In this document: positions 10,864-21,164 of the stretch, in pieces
Numbering within the stretch: the first letter of the stretch is position 1
How the letters are laid out: each line of letters starts with the position of its first letter
Source of the DNA: Arctopsyche grandis
Taxonomy: Eukaryota > Arthropoda > Insecta > Trichoptera > Hydropsychidae
Assembly (NCBI RefSeq): GCF_051622035.1
Contig: NC_135360.1
Coordinates: 6,572,001-6,636,000 of the forward strand
Length of the DNA stretch: 64,000 nucleotides
Reading direction: 5' to 3'
Notes under the pieces: model-generated
Databases searched by the model: none
What the model was told of the DNA's origin: nothing
What the model saw: only the letters and a program-made list of their open reading frames with translations
Translations under genes and position numbers: made by a program

Positions 10864-11142
10864 TATTACATACCTCCTTTACGTTTCACTTACGATTACA
10901 ATTCAGGAAAAAGTTTGCCTCTTATCCGATCGTTTTCATACTTAGCCATATTGCTCATTTTGGTCATTAATATAAGTAAATGGATCCTCCGCCATCACGA
11001 TAGAGATAAAATATCGTTTAAAAAGCATTTCAGGTCCGAAGATTTTTAATCTCAGTGACATTTGGTAGTCATTAATTTTATACATAGATGGCGGTAGTAA
11101 AAAAAAAATTGGTGTTTTTATTCAAAATAATAATTTTTAATA
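10864..11142 (+). repeat. About 280-bp interspersed repeat, copy 2
   Basis: Second copy of the repeat at 5703-5978, same orientation, sharing CCGATCGTTTTCATACTT and CGATAGAGATAAAATATCG. The flanking sequence differs, so it is dispersed rather than part of a gene duplication. Confidence 0.7.
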
Positions 11143-11329
11143 GTAAATATTATTGTTGAATTTTTATATAACAATGAAAGTGTTTTTTTTTTAATATATA
11201 CATTTAGAATGGTTATAATTTTATATAAGAACACACAAACATACATAGAAATGAATGCAACATTTATTAAACTTTTATTTATTATTTTTTGACGTCTAAA
11301 CAAATTACAACAAATATAAGATTGTCCAC

Positions 11330-11754
11330 TATTGAGTTGCTTTATGTGCTTTTTGAGATCATCATTACATAAAAACGATGATGAACATACATCACATTTG
11401 TATCTATATATTCAATCTCACTCTTACCGCAGAATGAATCTGCAAATGAGTGTTCAGATAGGATCTAGTAGAAAAAGACTTTGAGCAAAATGTACAATCG
11501 TACGGTCTTATTTCATTATGGTATGAACTATGATTATGTGTCATTAAATTACAATTTACTAACAACACACAAGTCACATTTTTATCCTTTATTCTCCCAT
11601 GGTAGTATGTTTGATTATTCCACCTCCACTATTAAATGCTATTAAATGACCCAGGGTGGGTCTGGATGTGATTTTAAAAACCGCTCAGTAAAACATACGA
11701 TTTCGGACAATCCTCGCCTCCGTATGCAAATAAATGTGATTCGAAAGGTAATAT
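11330..11754 (-). pseudogene. Decayed zinc fingers downstream of the three-finger ZAD gene
   Basis: Immediately after the stop of the gene at 11755-14510, the minus strand still shows finger pieces in changing frames: NHIQTHPG near 11640-11680, EIRPYDCTFCSKSFSTRSYL near 11450-11520, and YRYKCDVCSSSFLCNDDLKKH near 11340-11400 (shortened here to its first residues RYKCDVC, then DDLKKH). Linkers and Cys/His spacing are partly kept. They appear to be former fingers cut off by frameshifts. Confidence 0.65.
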
Positions 11755-14510
11755 CTATTTGTAAAAGACATTTAACAGATTCTGCATTTGTACTCTCTGG
11801 TTTTGGATGTGCTTCGCCAAGCTGGCTTTCGACGCAAACTCCTTTAAGCACGTAGGACATTTAAATAGGCCTTGCCTAGTGTGCGTTCTCACGTGTGACA
11901 TTAAGCTGTGCTTGGAAGAGACCAGTTTTAAGCAATATTCACATTTGAACGGTTCGTGTCCGATGTGAGTGCAGTTCATATGGTCCACCATTAGCTTAAT
12001 TGATTTGAAACGTTCCGGACATCTTTTACATTTGTACTCTCTAGGTTTCCTAGGCAGCTTTAACTTAGGCAGTGGTTCTGGCGGATTATCGTTTCCATTC
12101 ATTGTATGCAAGTATTCAGATTTATCATGATGTATTTTATATGGACTTTTCGTAATTAAAGCCTCATAGTTATGTGTTGAATTTCCAGTGTAATTACTTG
12201 TCGTCTCTTCATACCTCTACAAAATGAAATCGTTACAACATTTGAAATTCAGAGTTTCATTTTACCAATTAATTTAGGTTGTGGCTATTTGCAAGTACTA
12301 TATCTGCGAATTATTGGCTATTTGCAGGTACTATATCTGCGACAGGCGCAAAGCCTTCTGCGCATGCGCGTGAACTTATAATCGGATTATAATTTCTTAC
12401 ATTTAATGTATTCTAGTCTTTTTATTAATCAATCGTTCATTATACATGAGGCAAATAAATTTCGCACGTTATTATAATAGATTTATATCATTTACTTAGT
12501 TCGCGGCTTGTACTTGTATGTAGGTATTATACGTTGTATATGATAATAATTTTCTAACAATTAATAATATTAACTAATTTGGATTATATTTTTTACTCTA
12601 CGTCACTTTAAGAGTTCGAACTAAATTTTAAGAGGTTTAAAACAAAATTTTAACATTAAACACGCTGACAGTGGCAGTTCACGCGCATGCACAGAAGGCT
12701 TTGCGCCTATCGCAGATATATTACCTGCAAATAGCCAATAATTCGCAGATATAGTACCTGCAAATAGACAATAATTTGCAGATATAGTACCTGCAAATAG
12801 CCACAACCATTAATTTACTGATGTATAATAAATATATTTAATCATTTGAACCACTTACGTATAATCTATTTGACTTATTTGCATCATCAGCACATTTCAT
12901 TGCGTCCACGGTGAAATTATAGATATTTTCAGTGAAGTCCCTCGTAAGTGTTATTCTCTCATTCCTCTGCAAAATACGTAGAATGATTTTATAACACTTC
13001 AAATAAAGATCATGAATTTCTTATATAAACAATATAGAGCCAGCAGTATGGCTCAGTAGTTGCGGTTATGTTTAGCACCAAGAGATTATTGGGTTCGATC
13101 CCGAGCTAATCTTTAATACTGCTGGTGAGACTTGGATATTAGTGACTCCAAGTAGATCGTTTCTAATCAGAGTTTGCCAATTTTATCTGATCATTGTTGA
13201 AACGGTTCCTCAAAATTGGCAAAAAAATCATCTGCTGTCACAAATCTTCTGTATTTAATCGATGCAGTGCAAACGATCGACAAGCGCCAGACAGACTGAA
13301 GCACAGATTAACTGTACGTGTACCTTATGCGTGCGCACTGCTCGCACTTACACTAAGCGAAATCTACCCAAAGTTCCGAATTTTGCCTTATTAAACTCGC
13401 CAGAAAGATCCAACTCAATTTTAATAATTGCACCTGTGCACATCGAAAGGTTACTCGTCATCTGATGTGCAATCTATCATTCGAGAATTGCGTTTAAAGC
13501 AGCCATCCAGTTAATCTGTGGTTCAGTCTGTCTGGCGCTTGTCGATCGTTTGCACCAAACCCATATTTAATGTATGTACAATTTGTAAAAAATTATGTAC
13601 AAGTCTAAATCCATAAATGTATCAATGGCTTAATTAATTAATTGTTAATTTCGTGCTCTTCAGCTTCTTGAAATACAGTGATTTATGTAATAAAAATGCT
13701 GTATTGTTTGTAGTAAATTGGCTATGAAGGCGCATTGGGGTCTTCCTGTCAAGCCTTCCTGGTATATATCTATGTAAAAAAAAAAGTATGATTTAATTTA
13801 AACCACTTACGTATATACCATATGGCTTATTTGCATCATCTAATGTGTCTAAAGTATTTGAATTCATTACATTGCTTATTTGATTTGCATCATTTTTGAC
13901 ATCCACAATGGAATCGTAGGCACTTTCAGTCCAATCCCTTGAAAAAGTTACATTATCATTTCTCTGCAAGATAAAATGATGGTTATATAATATTTGAAAT
14001 GAATATTTAACACACTTTAATGGTTAATTTTCTTCTTCAAATATAAAACTACTTACGTCTAAGACATCTGATTCAATCGCTTCATCGTTGGTATCAGTCG
14101 AGGAATCACAAAGATTAATCGGTGACTCTTTCTCCCAATCTAAGTCATCTAAAAAAACCTCTTCCGGTTTAATACGAAAACTCTCACTCAATCTTAGTTG
14201 AAGCATTTTGTCAGACTGAATACAGGCATTTTTAAAAGTATTGAACAATTCTATTTTGCATTTACACATCAGGCATATTATATCTGGCAAATTGTCGTGT
14301 TTTTCAATCTGCAAATTAAATTAATATTATTAAGTTGCTTTCTGGTTGAGTAGATTTTTCTAGTGATAGTAACAGTATTATAAGTTTAACAACAGAACCA
14401 ACTTCTATGTGACAACAGTTCCAAATACGTTTCACCAGAGATCCAGAATCCTCAAAGATGGAGATAGACGTTGGAATTGAGGTGATTGTCAAACATAATC
14501 GGCACTCCAT
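11755..14510 (-). CDS. ZAD zinc-finger protein with only three fingers (five exons)
   Basis: Exons are 14403-14510, 14057-14308, 13811-13963, 12859-12966 and 11755-12216; all lengths are multiples of three, all junctions are GT-AG in phase 0, and the total is 360 residues. Exons 1-2 encode the ZAD domain (CRLC; CLMC) and the acidic FLDDLDWEKE spacer. Exons 3-5 each begin with an Arg-Asn/Tyr-Glu-like start (RND, RNE, RYE) and look like duplicated linker exons. The last exon has two proper C2H2 fingers (YKCKRCPERF; FKCEYCLKLV) and a third (FKCPTCLKEF) whose second His is missing. Decayed fingers follow beyond the stop. It may encode a truncated ZAD protein or be an early pseudogene. Introns hold a MULE-like MITE, an SINE and a hAT-like MITE. 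Confidence 0.75.
12277..12808. mobile_element. Long-TIR MITE with 9-bp duplication (MULE-like), copy 1
   Basis: The 9-bp duplication ATTAATTTA flanks it at 12268-12276 and 12809-12817. The ends are GGTTGTGGCTATTTGCAAGT and its inverse. The terminal repeats extend about 100 bp and contain tandem copies of a unit built on TATTTGCAGGTACTATATC, so the right arm has three units and the left has two. Long TIRs with a 9-bp duplication are typical of Mutator-like elements. No open frame. Confidence 0.8.
13036..13790 (+). repeat. tRNA-derived SINE, full length, split by a MITE
   Basis: The head reads GCCAGCAGTATGGCTCAGTAG (A-box) and GGTTCGATCCC (B-box), as in RNA polymerase III promoters. The body holds TTTGCCAATTTTATCTGAT, and the 3' part ends GGCGCATTGGGGTCTTCCTG then GCCTTCCTGGTATATAT and an A-run. 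The MITE at 13260-13563 interrupts it; removing that leaves the order seen in the copies at 16020-16445 and 53400-53815. Confidence 0.85.
13260..13563. mobile_element. TIR MITE with 8-bp duplication TATTTAAT (hAT-like), copy 1
   Basis: The perfect duplication TATTTAAT lies at 13252-13259 and 13564-13571. Terminal inverted repeats of about 50 bp include GTGCAAACGATCGACAAGCG and CAGACAGACTGAA. A second copy, with a different 8-bp duplication, is at 36200-36558. It has no coding capacity and is nested in the SINE. Confidence 0.88.
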
Positions 14511-14965
14511 CGTTCACTGACTCTTTATTATAACGAAACTAAAAGATTATACTATAAGTATGATATGTGAAAACAAAATTAAGAAAGAATATATTACATA
14601 GATGCAATGCAATGAAAGTACAATGGGATTCTAAATTCATATCAGTAGAATTTTAAAAGGCAAACAAACAAAAATCCACATCCAAGTTCAATTTTTTGTC
14701 ACACGTGTTTGAATGTTTACTTGATTACATTTGAAAACCACAATTTAATCACTCATATGTGAAGTTATTTCAGTGGTCAGGAACTTGGTTTGACTCGAGG
14801 TTTTGTGTCAAAATTTACATCAATGAAATTATAGAATTTTTTTTCAAGGTATTATGTGTGAAAGAAAGCCAAAGTGTTAATTTACTAAATCAAATTTAAT
14901 TAATACAAAAAAGTTTTTAAAAAACAAACCTCTTTTCTAGTTTTGTATATAATATTAAGATATAT

Positions 14966-15235
14966 AAATTATTATTTTGAATAAAAATGTTTTTTTACTA
15001 CCGCCATCTATGTATAAAACTAAAGACTACATAGACGTCACCCAGATTTCAAATTTGCAAACTTCAAACGCGTGTTAAACGATATTTTATCTCTATCGTA
15101 ATGGTGGAGGATCCATTTACTTATATTGATGACCAAAATGAGCAATATGGCAAAGTATGAAAACGATCGTATAAGGGGCAAATTTTTTCCTGAATTGTAA
15201 TCGTAAGTGAAACGTGAAGGAGATTTGTAAAAAGG
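14966..15235 (-). repeat. About 280-bp interspersed repeat, copy 3
   Basis: Opposite-orientation copy of the repeats at 5703 and 10864, with CGATATTTTATCTCTATCG and AAAACGATCGTATAAGGGGC as landmarks. Confidence 0.7.
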
Positions 15236-15591
15236 CGTATTTTTAAATACATCTGTTTATTTTTTTTATGTAAATATGCATATAATACAGCAACAATCGC
15301 AACCACAAAGAACATTTACAATAAAAGCTAATAATAATTTCTAAATATAGTCAATAAATTAGCATCTCGACGACTTTCAACTGCCATCTTTATAAGATCG
15401 AGTACTTAAAAAATAGTTTTTAATAGGCTTAATACAGTTTTTAATATTCGATTCGTTCCAAATATGGCCCACATTCAAGTCAATCAACGATTTTTTAATA
15501 CAAATCGTTTTATCGTGGGTATCAAATTATTCTTTACCTTGTCTTAACATCTTACTATAGCATAAGTTCAATACCAAATTCACTTTTTATA

Positions 15592-15770
15592 TACTTTTAA
15601 CCTTTTCTGAACAATTTTATAATTTTGCGAGTGTCCATAAGAGCATCATAGAAGCTTGGTTTCAAACGCACTACACTATTCCTAGTTTCAGAATTATCAG
15701 TCTCGCAGTCACTTTCTTCAATGGAATCTCCATTGGATTAATTGCAGTCATCGTCAGTTTGACATAGATA
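15592..15770 (-). pseudogene. Possible transposase C-terminal relic
   Basis: On the minus strand one frame reads an acidic stretch (SNGDSIEESDCETDNSETRN) followed by VVRLKPSFYDALMDTRKIIK then LFRKG and a stop. The KIIKLFRK pattern recalls the C-terminal part of some hAT transposases, but there is an internal stop just upstream and no flanking domain. The assignment is weak. Confidence 0.3.
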
Positions 15771-15781
15771 TTTTTTTTTGG

Positions 15782-15973
15782 GTTCGGTGATTATTGGTCA
15801 CAAAGCGCTCGCCCAAAAGTCACTAAAATCTCTATAATGCAACATCTGGCAGCCGAAAAGTCCATCATACTAACGAGAACTCTATTGTCAAATATTCCGT
15901 ATTCGCGATTTCCATGGAAAAAATCGTTTTTTTTTTTTGGGCAATCGCAATGTGAGTAATAATCCAATTACCC
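15782..15973. mobile_element. Small MITE with 8-bp duplication TTTTTTGG
   Basis: TTTTTTGG lies on both sides (15774-15781 and 15974-15981). The left end GTTCGGTGATTATTGGTCAC resembles the right terminus of the foldback elements at 5145 and 23382, and the right end complements GGGTAATTGGATTATTACTC. The interior shares TATTCGC-containing sequence with 21760-21868. The poly-T target makes the duplication less certain. Confidence 0.6.
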
Positions 15974-16019
15974 TTTTTTGGTCGTCTTATTTATATGTAC
16001 ATTTTTATTTATTTATTTA

Positions 16020-16445
16020 CATAGATTATATACCAGGAAGGCCTAACAGGTAAACCCCAATGCGCCTTCCTACCCAATTACAAACATTTTTTATTAAATA
16101 AATCGCTGAATTCCTGATGCTGAAGAACACAAACTTAACTATTAATTAATTAATCCATAGAGACATTTATGGATTTAGACATGTACATATATTTTTACAT
16201 ATTGGACATAAATCAAATTCAGATATTGGTGACTTAGTGGGTAGGATGGTTTTTTGCCAATTTGATGGAGGAACCGTTTCAACAATGAAATCAGATAAAT
16301 TGGCAAACTCTGATAGGAAACGATCGACTTGGAGTCACAAATATCCAAGTCTGACCAGCAGCATTAAAGATTAACACGGGATCAAACCCGCTAACCTCTC
16401 GGTGATTAACATAAACGCAACCACCGAGCCATACTGCTACATATA
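16020..16445 (-). repeat. tRNA-derived SINE, full length
   Basis: Minus-strand copy: head GTAGCAGTATGGCTCGGTGG with the B-box GGGTTTGATCCC, then AATTTATCTGATTTCATTG and the tail GCGCATTGGGGTTTACCTG before GCCTTCCTGGTATATAATC. Same family as 13036-13790. Confidence 0.85.
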
Positions 16446-18117
16446 TATATTGATAATACTTGTTTTTTCACAATGAAAAACAGTTGTTTCATATATATTA
16501 TTTTTAACAAATTAAATTTAATATATATTTCGCAAATTTTAAATTAGAAAATCTCAAGTCCCCGGAATTTCCGGGCCCGGGTCTCAAGTTCCAGAACTGG
16601 AGACAGCAAAAAATCCCGGGAAAAAGTCCTGGGAAGTCTAGTCCCAGAACCACTAGTATGTAGTTTGGGAAAATGTTGATTTAGCACGCGCGCCATAGGT
16701 TGTTAACCATAAGAATACACAGTAAAAAGATAAGCCTTGCTTGTCAGTTATCAATGTTTAGACAAAAAGGAAGTTAAGGATACAATATTTTAACCACATT
16801 TCATATAATATAATCAGACTCAAAAAAATTGACAATTCGTTACAAAATAAATATAAATTTTAATCGTGAATACATACGAGTATAAATTAAAATAGATGGA
16901 TTTAGACACATGTGAAATTAGTTATTTCACTTTAGCAAAGTCCTATACCTTCACTAGATGTATAAAACAATGAAAGACTTCTATAAAAATTATTATATTT
17001 ATATAGTGATTACAAATGCTTTAAATTATATTGAATTTTAAAGCTTTTTCAGTAAACTGGTGTATATATTAAAATTATAATAAAAAAAACACCAAAAAAA
17101 CTCTTTTACTATGAACAAGGAACTTTTCCTGATTAATTGCGATCATGATTTAATCGACATTCTAGTTTCGAACTATACTTCAAGATCAAATTTAAATTAA
17201 ATAAGTTAATTGTGTAATTGTTGAATTTCAAATACTAACCAATTACAATTAGAACTAGATTTTCATTTTTCACCAAATTGTTATTTTTCTCTTAAAAAAA
17301 ATACATAATTAGATTAACAATTTATTATAGTTATAAAAACAGAATGCAAACGTACGTACATACAATATTTGTAATATAAATATCAAAATTTAAAAATTAA
17401 AATAATATTAAGGAAAAATAACACGCCTTGAATTCTTCGAAAATAGGATTTCATCATTAAAAAAATGTACAATAGTCCCAAAAAAAACACAATGAACAGT
17501 TCACGAATATTATATTAATAATTCTTAAAATAATCACAATATCAACGAATCAATGAAAACACACCAAGCACCGAACTATGTAGACTTCTCGAAACATGAG
17601 AACGAAATATTGGTGAAATGCTTTTCCGAAATATAAAAACCATTTGTTTCAACACGTGTTTCGTATTAGCAAGGATTTACTGCACCGTTGTAGTATAATA
17701 ATATAATGGCATAATAATATAACGTCATCTCGGAAATAGACTTTACACAGTAAAGTGGGAAATTCCCAGTGTAGGATAAGGATCATTGATCAGCTACATT
17801 GATTATTCACATGATAACATTTTATACCAGAAGGGCAGAGTGGTCTGCTCACACCCCCGATTCAGTAATGTTACTTTTTGGACCAAAAAAGGCATTTTTA
17901 AACGCCGAATGCGAATTTTAATTATTATATAGTCCTCTAGGATGGTGAACATTGACCTCTAGCCACCACCGTGGATCCGCCAGTGACACACACAAATATA
18001 CATACACATACATACATACGTACACAAATACCCATGAATATAAATATAAATAAACATATACAAACATACATACACAGATGAATGAATCAAAACAGTAATA
18101 GCACATTATGCTATTAC
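16446..18117. other. AT-rich intergenic DNA
   Basis: No gene is supported. A short GC-rich patch at 16558-16650 (CCCGGAATTTCCGGGCCCGG and related words) stands out from the AT-rich surroundings. A TACA/CATA microsatellite lies at 17988-18080. Confidence 0.6.
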
Positions 18118-18184
18118 AAATCTCTTATGTCTAGTTTTGAAACACTTGTTTCTGAAGAATTCGATTTCATTGCATGGTCCTTAA

Positions 18185-18745
18185 GAGGGCCGTACACCTG
18201 AAACCTTAATTTTGTTACCGTTCCTTTCTTCGATATATATATTGAGTATATGTATATATTGAGTGAATGCGACAATATATATCAATATATATATATATAT
18301 TGAGTGAATGCGACAATATATATCAATATATATATTGAGTGAATGCGACAGTTGCGCTTCGACCAGATAAAACGTATTTTAAATTGACAAAATCGAGGTC
18401 TCGTATTCTACTAATTTCTCCTCCAAAACTGGACCAATTTTTATTAAAAAAATTTCATCGGTATGAGAAAGATACTTTCTGTGCATCTATCGGGGTATTT
18501 TTTTTAAATCGACCGTTAAATAAGCACGCTGGACTCGTTTCGTGGGTGTAAAAAAGAGGCGATTTTATAGATGTTTGGCGGCTCCTAGCTCATATAAAAA
18601 ATAATTAATCAAAAAAATAAAACGATAGATGCACCCCAATGGTGGATATCCATAGCATATTAAAAAAAAATTTCTCTCGTGCCATAATTAAGGAAGGGAG
18701 AAGTATAGTACGTTTGTATGGACAAGGCGCTGCTGTCCAGCCCTC
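18185..18745. mobile_element. TTAA-targeting MITE (piggyBac-like) inserted in an exon
   Basis: TTAA flanks it at 18181-18184 and 18746-18749. The ends are GAGGGCCGTACACC and the complement of GAGGGCTGGACAGC. Near the left end there are about three imperfect copies of a unit containing TTGAGTGAATGCGACAATAT. No transposase. The half-element at 3843 belongs to the same family. Confidence 0.85.
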
Positions 18746-18880
18746 TTAATATTCACGGTTGAATTGTAAACATTTTCAGCAAAATCTCGTTGTCTCTTTC
18801 CATTCTTACTCTGCAAAATATAACGTTTTTTTGGTTATAAGACTTGAAATGAGCAATCTAATATTATACATAATATAAGC

Positions 18881-19763
18881 TAAGGTGACCATTTTTCCCA
18901 AATTCAAAACCAGGATATTTTTCCCAAAAACATATTTCTAAATACTTCAATTACACTGTTCGACAAATGACGACTTTTTTTTTGGTTCAGAGACGAGATA
19001 TGACTTTCCTAATAGATCTATGCCCAGTGAACACGAATCTGGTAATAAAAAATGTTGATTGGCTCGAGATTCGGAGATATGTGTTTTTTAAATCGCGTGA
19101 TTTTTCTATATATTGGTGTTGTTCGGTCGATGTCTCAAAATCTGTCAATTTTCTGTTAAAAATGAATATTGGAATCTATATTCGGGTATTTTATCTTTCA
19201 TTTGTAGTACTTTTCAGCTTTCAAATCTCTCTAAGTAGTCGTCCAGTTCAAATCAAAAGTCAAAAGTACGTATTTGCTATTGAAACATGTTTATTGGGAT
19301 AATGTTCTGGCCACACTATTTTTTATTTTTGTTGAAAAGGGTTAATTGGAAGTGTGCTGAATTTTAAAAAAGCTCATACTAGTATTTACTCCTATTTACA
19401 CGAATCTGAATTGAATTAATAAGGATAATATATTAAATTGTCTTTATATGAGAATTAAATAAAATTCCACTTAAAAAAATCATATTTCGTTTTATCACTG
19501 GACTATATATTGTTCATCAAAGTAAAAAATCCTTCGGCTGGTGCATTTATTCTCTGGATAAATGTAAACAATATTTGACCAATTTGCCAATATTTTTGTA
19601 AGAGACATCATTTTCACCCAAGACGTTGTATATTTATCCATCTATTAGATAAAAAAAATATATTACATAAAAAAGTATACTGGTTTTATCTCACGACTTA
19701 CCAGGATAGATACCCAAAAAAACCAGCACTGTCCCTGTAAAATCAATACGAATGGTCACCTTA
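18881..19763. mobile_element. hAT-like element with 8-bp duplication ATATAAGC
   Basis: ATATAAGC lies at 18873-18880 and 19764-19771. The ends are the inverted repeats TAAGGTGACCATT and AATGGTCACCTTA. The interior carries the 450-bp repeat at 18955-19370 and no recognisable transposase. It sits in an intron of the ZAD pseudogene. Confidence 0.82.
18955..19370 (+). repeat. About 450-bp interspersed repeat, copy 2
   Basis: Inverse of the copy at 4165-4626, here lying inside the hAT-like element 18881-19763. An open frame of 111 codons runs through it, but the frame is only partly shared with copy 1, so I treat it as non-coding. Confidence 0.7.
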
Positions 19764-20405
19764 ATATAAGCAGATATTTCGTTTCGAACCACTTACATCT
19801 GGTGTATTTGATACAGCTGTTTCACATTTGTCATTGGCTGGGCAATTGCAGACGTGTTGTCGCAACGCTTACCCCAAATCTAATTCTTCAAGTATGACAT
19901 TTTCCGATTTCAACTGAAAATTCTCAGTTAACCCGGATTTAGCATTTCATCGCTCTGAATACAGACATTTTCAAAATTATTGAATTATTCCAGATTATTT
20001 TGAAATATAAGTCATATCATATGTGAAAAACTATCATATTATTTCAGCTGCAAATGAAATCCGCTGTAATTAGTTACCTCAATAGTTCTATCAATATTGC
20101 GGGCGCGTTTCAAATAGTTAAAGTATGAACCAACTCGTAACTGACAGCAGCTCCAAATGTATTCCACCGGAGATTCAGTATCCTCAAAGTTGGAAACGGA
20201 CGATGAGATTTGAGAAGGGGATAAACAAAGACGACAATCCATCGTTCTCTAACCTTGAACTGAACAAGTGAAGAGGAATGTAAATGTCAAAACAAAGTTA
20301 ACATTGATTGATGCTTTCAGTGCTGCCATTCCTATTTTGATGAAAGCGAAATCTAGACGATTTTTTTGTTTTTAGCCATGTGACAGGCTTTGTCTAATTT
20401 GGATA

Positions 20406-20745
20406 TAAACAATTCTTCTTCTTAATGCCCTGTCCGCATCCGTACGTTGGCAACCACCTCGTCGATTATTTGAAGATATCCGCATCGGTTTTCAACGGCT
20501 CGGAACAGATCGTCGGCGCTCATATCGGTCAACATGCGCATGTTTCGAAGCCAAGACAACTTTTTCTGCCAATCCATTTCTTCCCTTCTATTTTTCCCAT
20601 GGTTATCAAACGAAGAAATTCGTATTTTGGACCCCGTATCATGTATCCGAGGTATTCCATCTTTCTCAGCTTGATGACAGAAACAAGTTGCCTGCCTTTC
20701 CCCATCATGCCGAGGACAGCTTCATTTGAGATTTTTTGGATATGA
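20406..20745 (-). pseudogene. LINE reverse-transcriptase C-terminal relic
   Basis: The minus strand encodes the typical tail of an insect non-LTR retrotransposon ORF: LRKMEYLGYMIRGPKYEFLR then GKIEGKKWIGRK, and after a one-base frameshift LSWLRNMRML and DLFRAVENR. The upstream reverse-transcriptase core is absent; a solo LTR is inserted just 10 bp away at 20755. Confidence 0.75.
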
Positions 20746-20754
20746 ATAACATAA

Positions 20755-21129
20755 TGTTACGTACACCGTCGAGTAACATCCCAGAGACTGTGTGACCATT
20801 ATAATTGGTTTCGAGGATTATCTCCAGGCTTAAGTACAAGTCGGCTAACAATGAGATACCCTGAATGCACTTAGCGGGGGTAGCGGTAACTCGGTCGCAT
20901 TCCGGTAGAGTTCTCAGAACCCATATTTGAACTGACAGAACTGACTTCCGTGGCACATCTAGTTCGTGAAGATGCCCTGAGCGACCTATCCATTATAAGG
21001 CGGTACTTAGGCGATATCAAGACATTCTGGACGGAGCACTTCCAGTGCGTGTATCTCCTTAATCACCAATAAATGCTGTGATACGACTTTGGCCTTTTGC
21101 TTGGATCATCCACCCACCCCTACGCAACA
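20755..21129 (+). mobile_element. Solo LTR (TGTTACGTAC family), ATAA duplication
   Basis: It begins TGTTACGTAC and ends CGCAACA, flanked by ATAA on both sides (20751-20754, 21130-21133). It shares CCAGAGACTGTGTGACC, ATAAGGCGGTACTTAGGCGA and CCTTAATCACCAATAAATGC with the copy at 38740-39140; the last contains the polyadenylation signal. No internal region is attached. Confidence 0.85.
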
Positions 21130-21164
21130 ATAATGTATTTTATTTGTTTATTAGTGCGGCTCTA

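Larger units (their letters stand above)
18118..20242 (-). pseudogene. ZAD zinc-finger pseudogene
   Basis: Exon 1 (20135-20242, MDCRLCLSPSQ, 36 codons, donor CGA/GTTGGT) is intact. Exon 2 (about 19797-20045) still aligns with sister genes (ENVCIQSDEML; then ENVILEELDLG in the sister pattern) but has in-frame stops, a frameshift and loss of the second ZAD Cys pair. Exon 3 starts at 18810 after TTTTGCAG and matches the linker exons of the gene at 11755-14510 (DFAENVYNSTVN), but it is interrupted at 18746-18749 by a 561-bp TTAA element. Beyond the element the same frame continues to a TAA at about 18118. No fingers were found. An 883-bp hAT-like element occupies the intron between exons 2 and 3. 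Confidence 0.8.
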
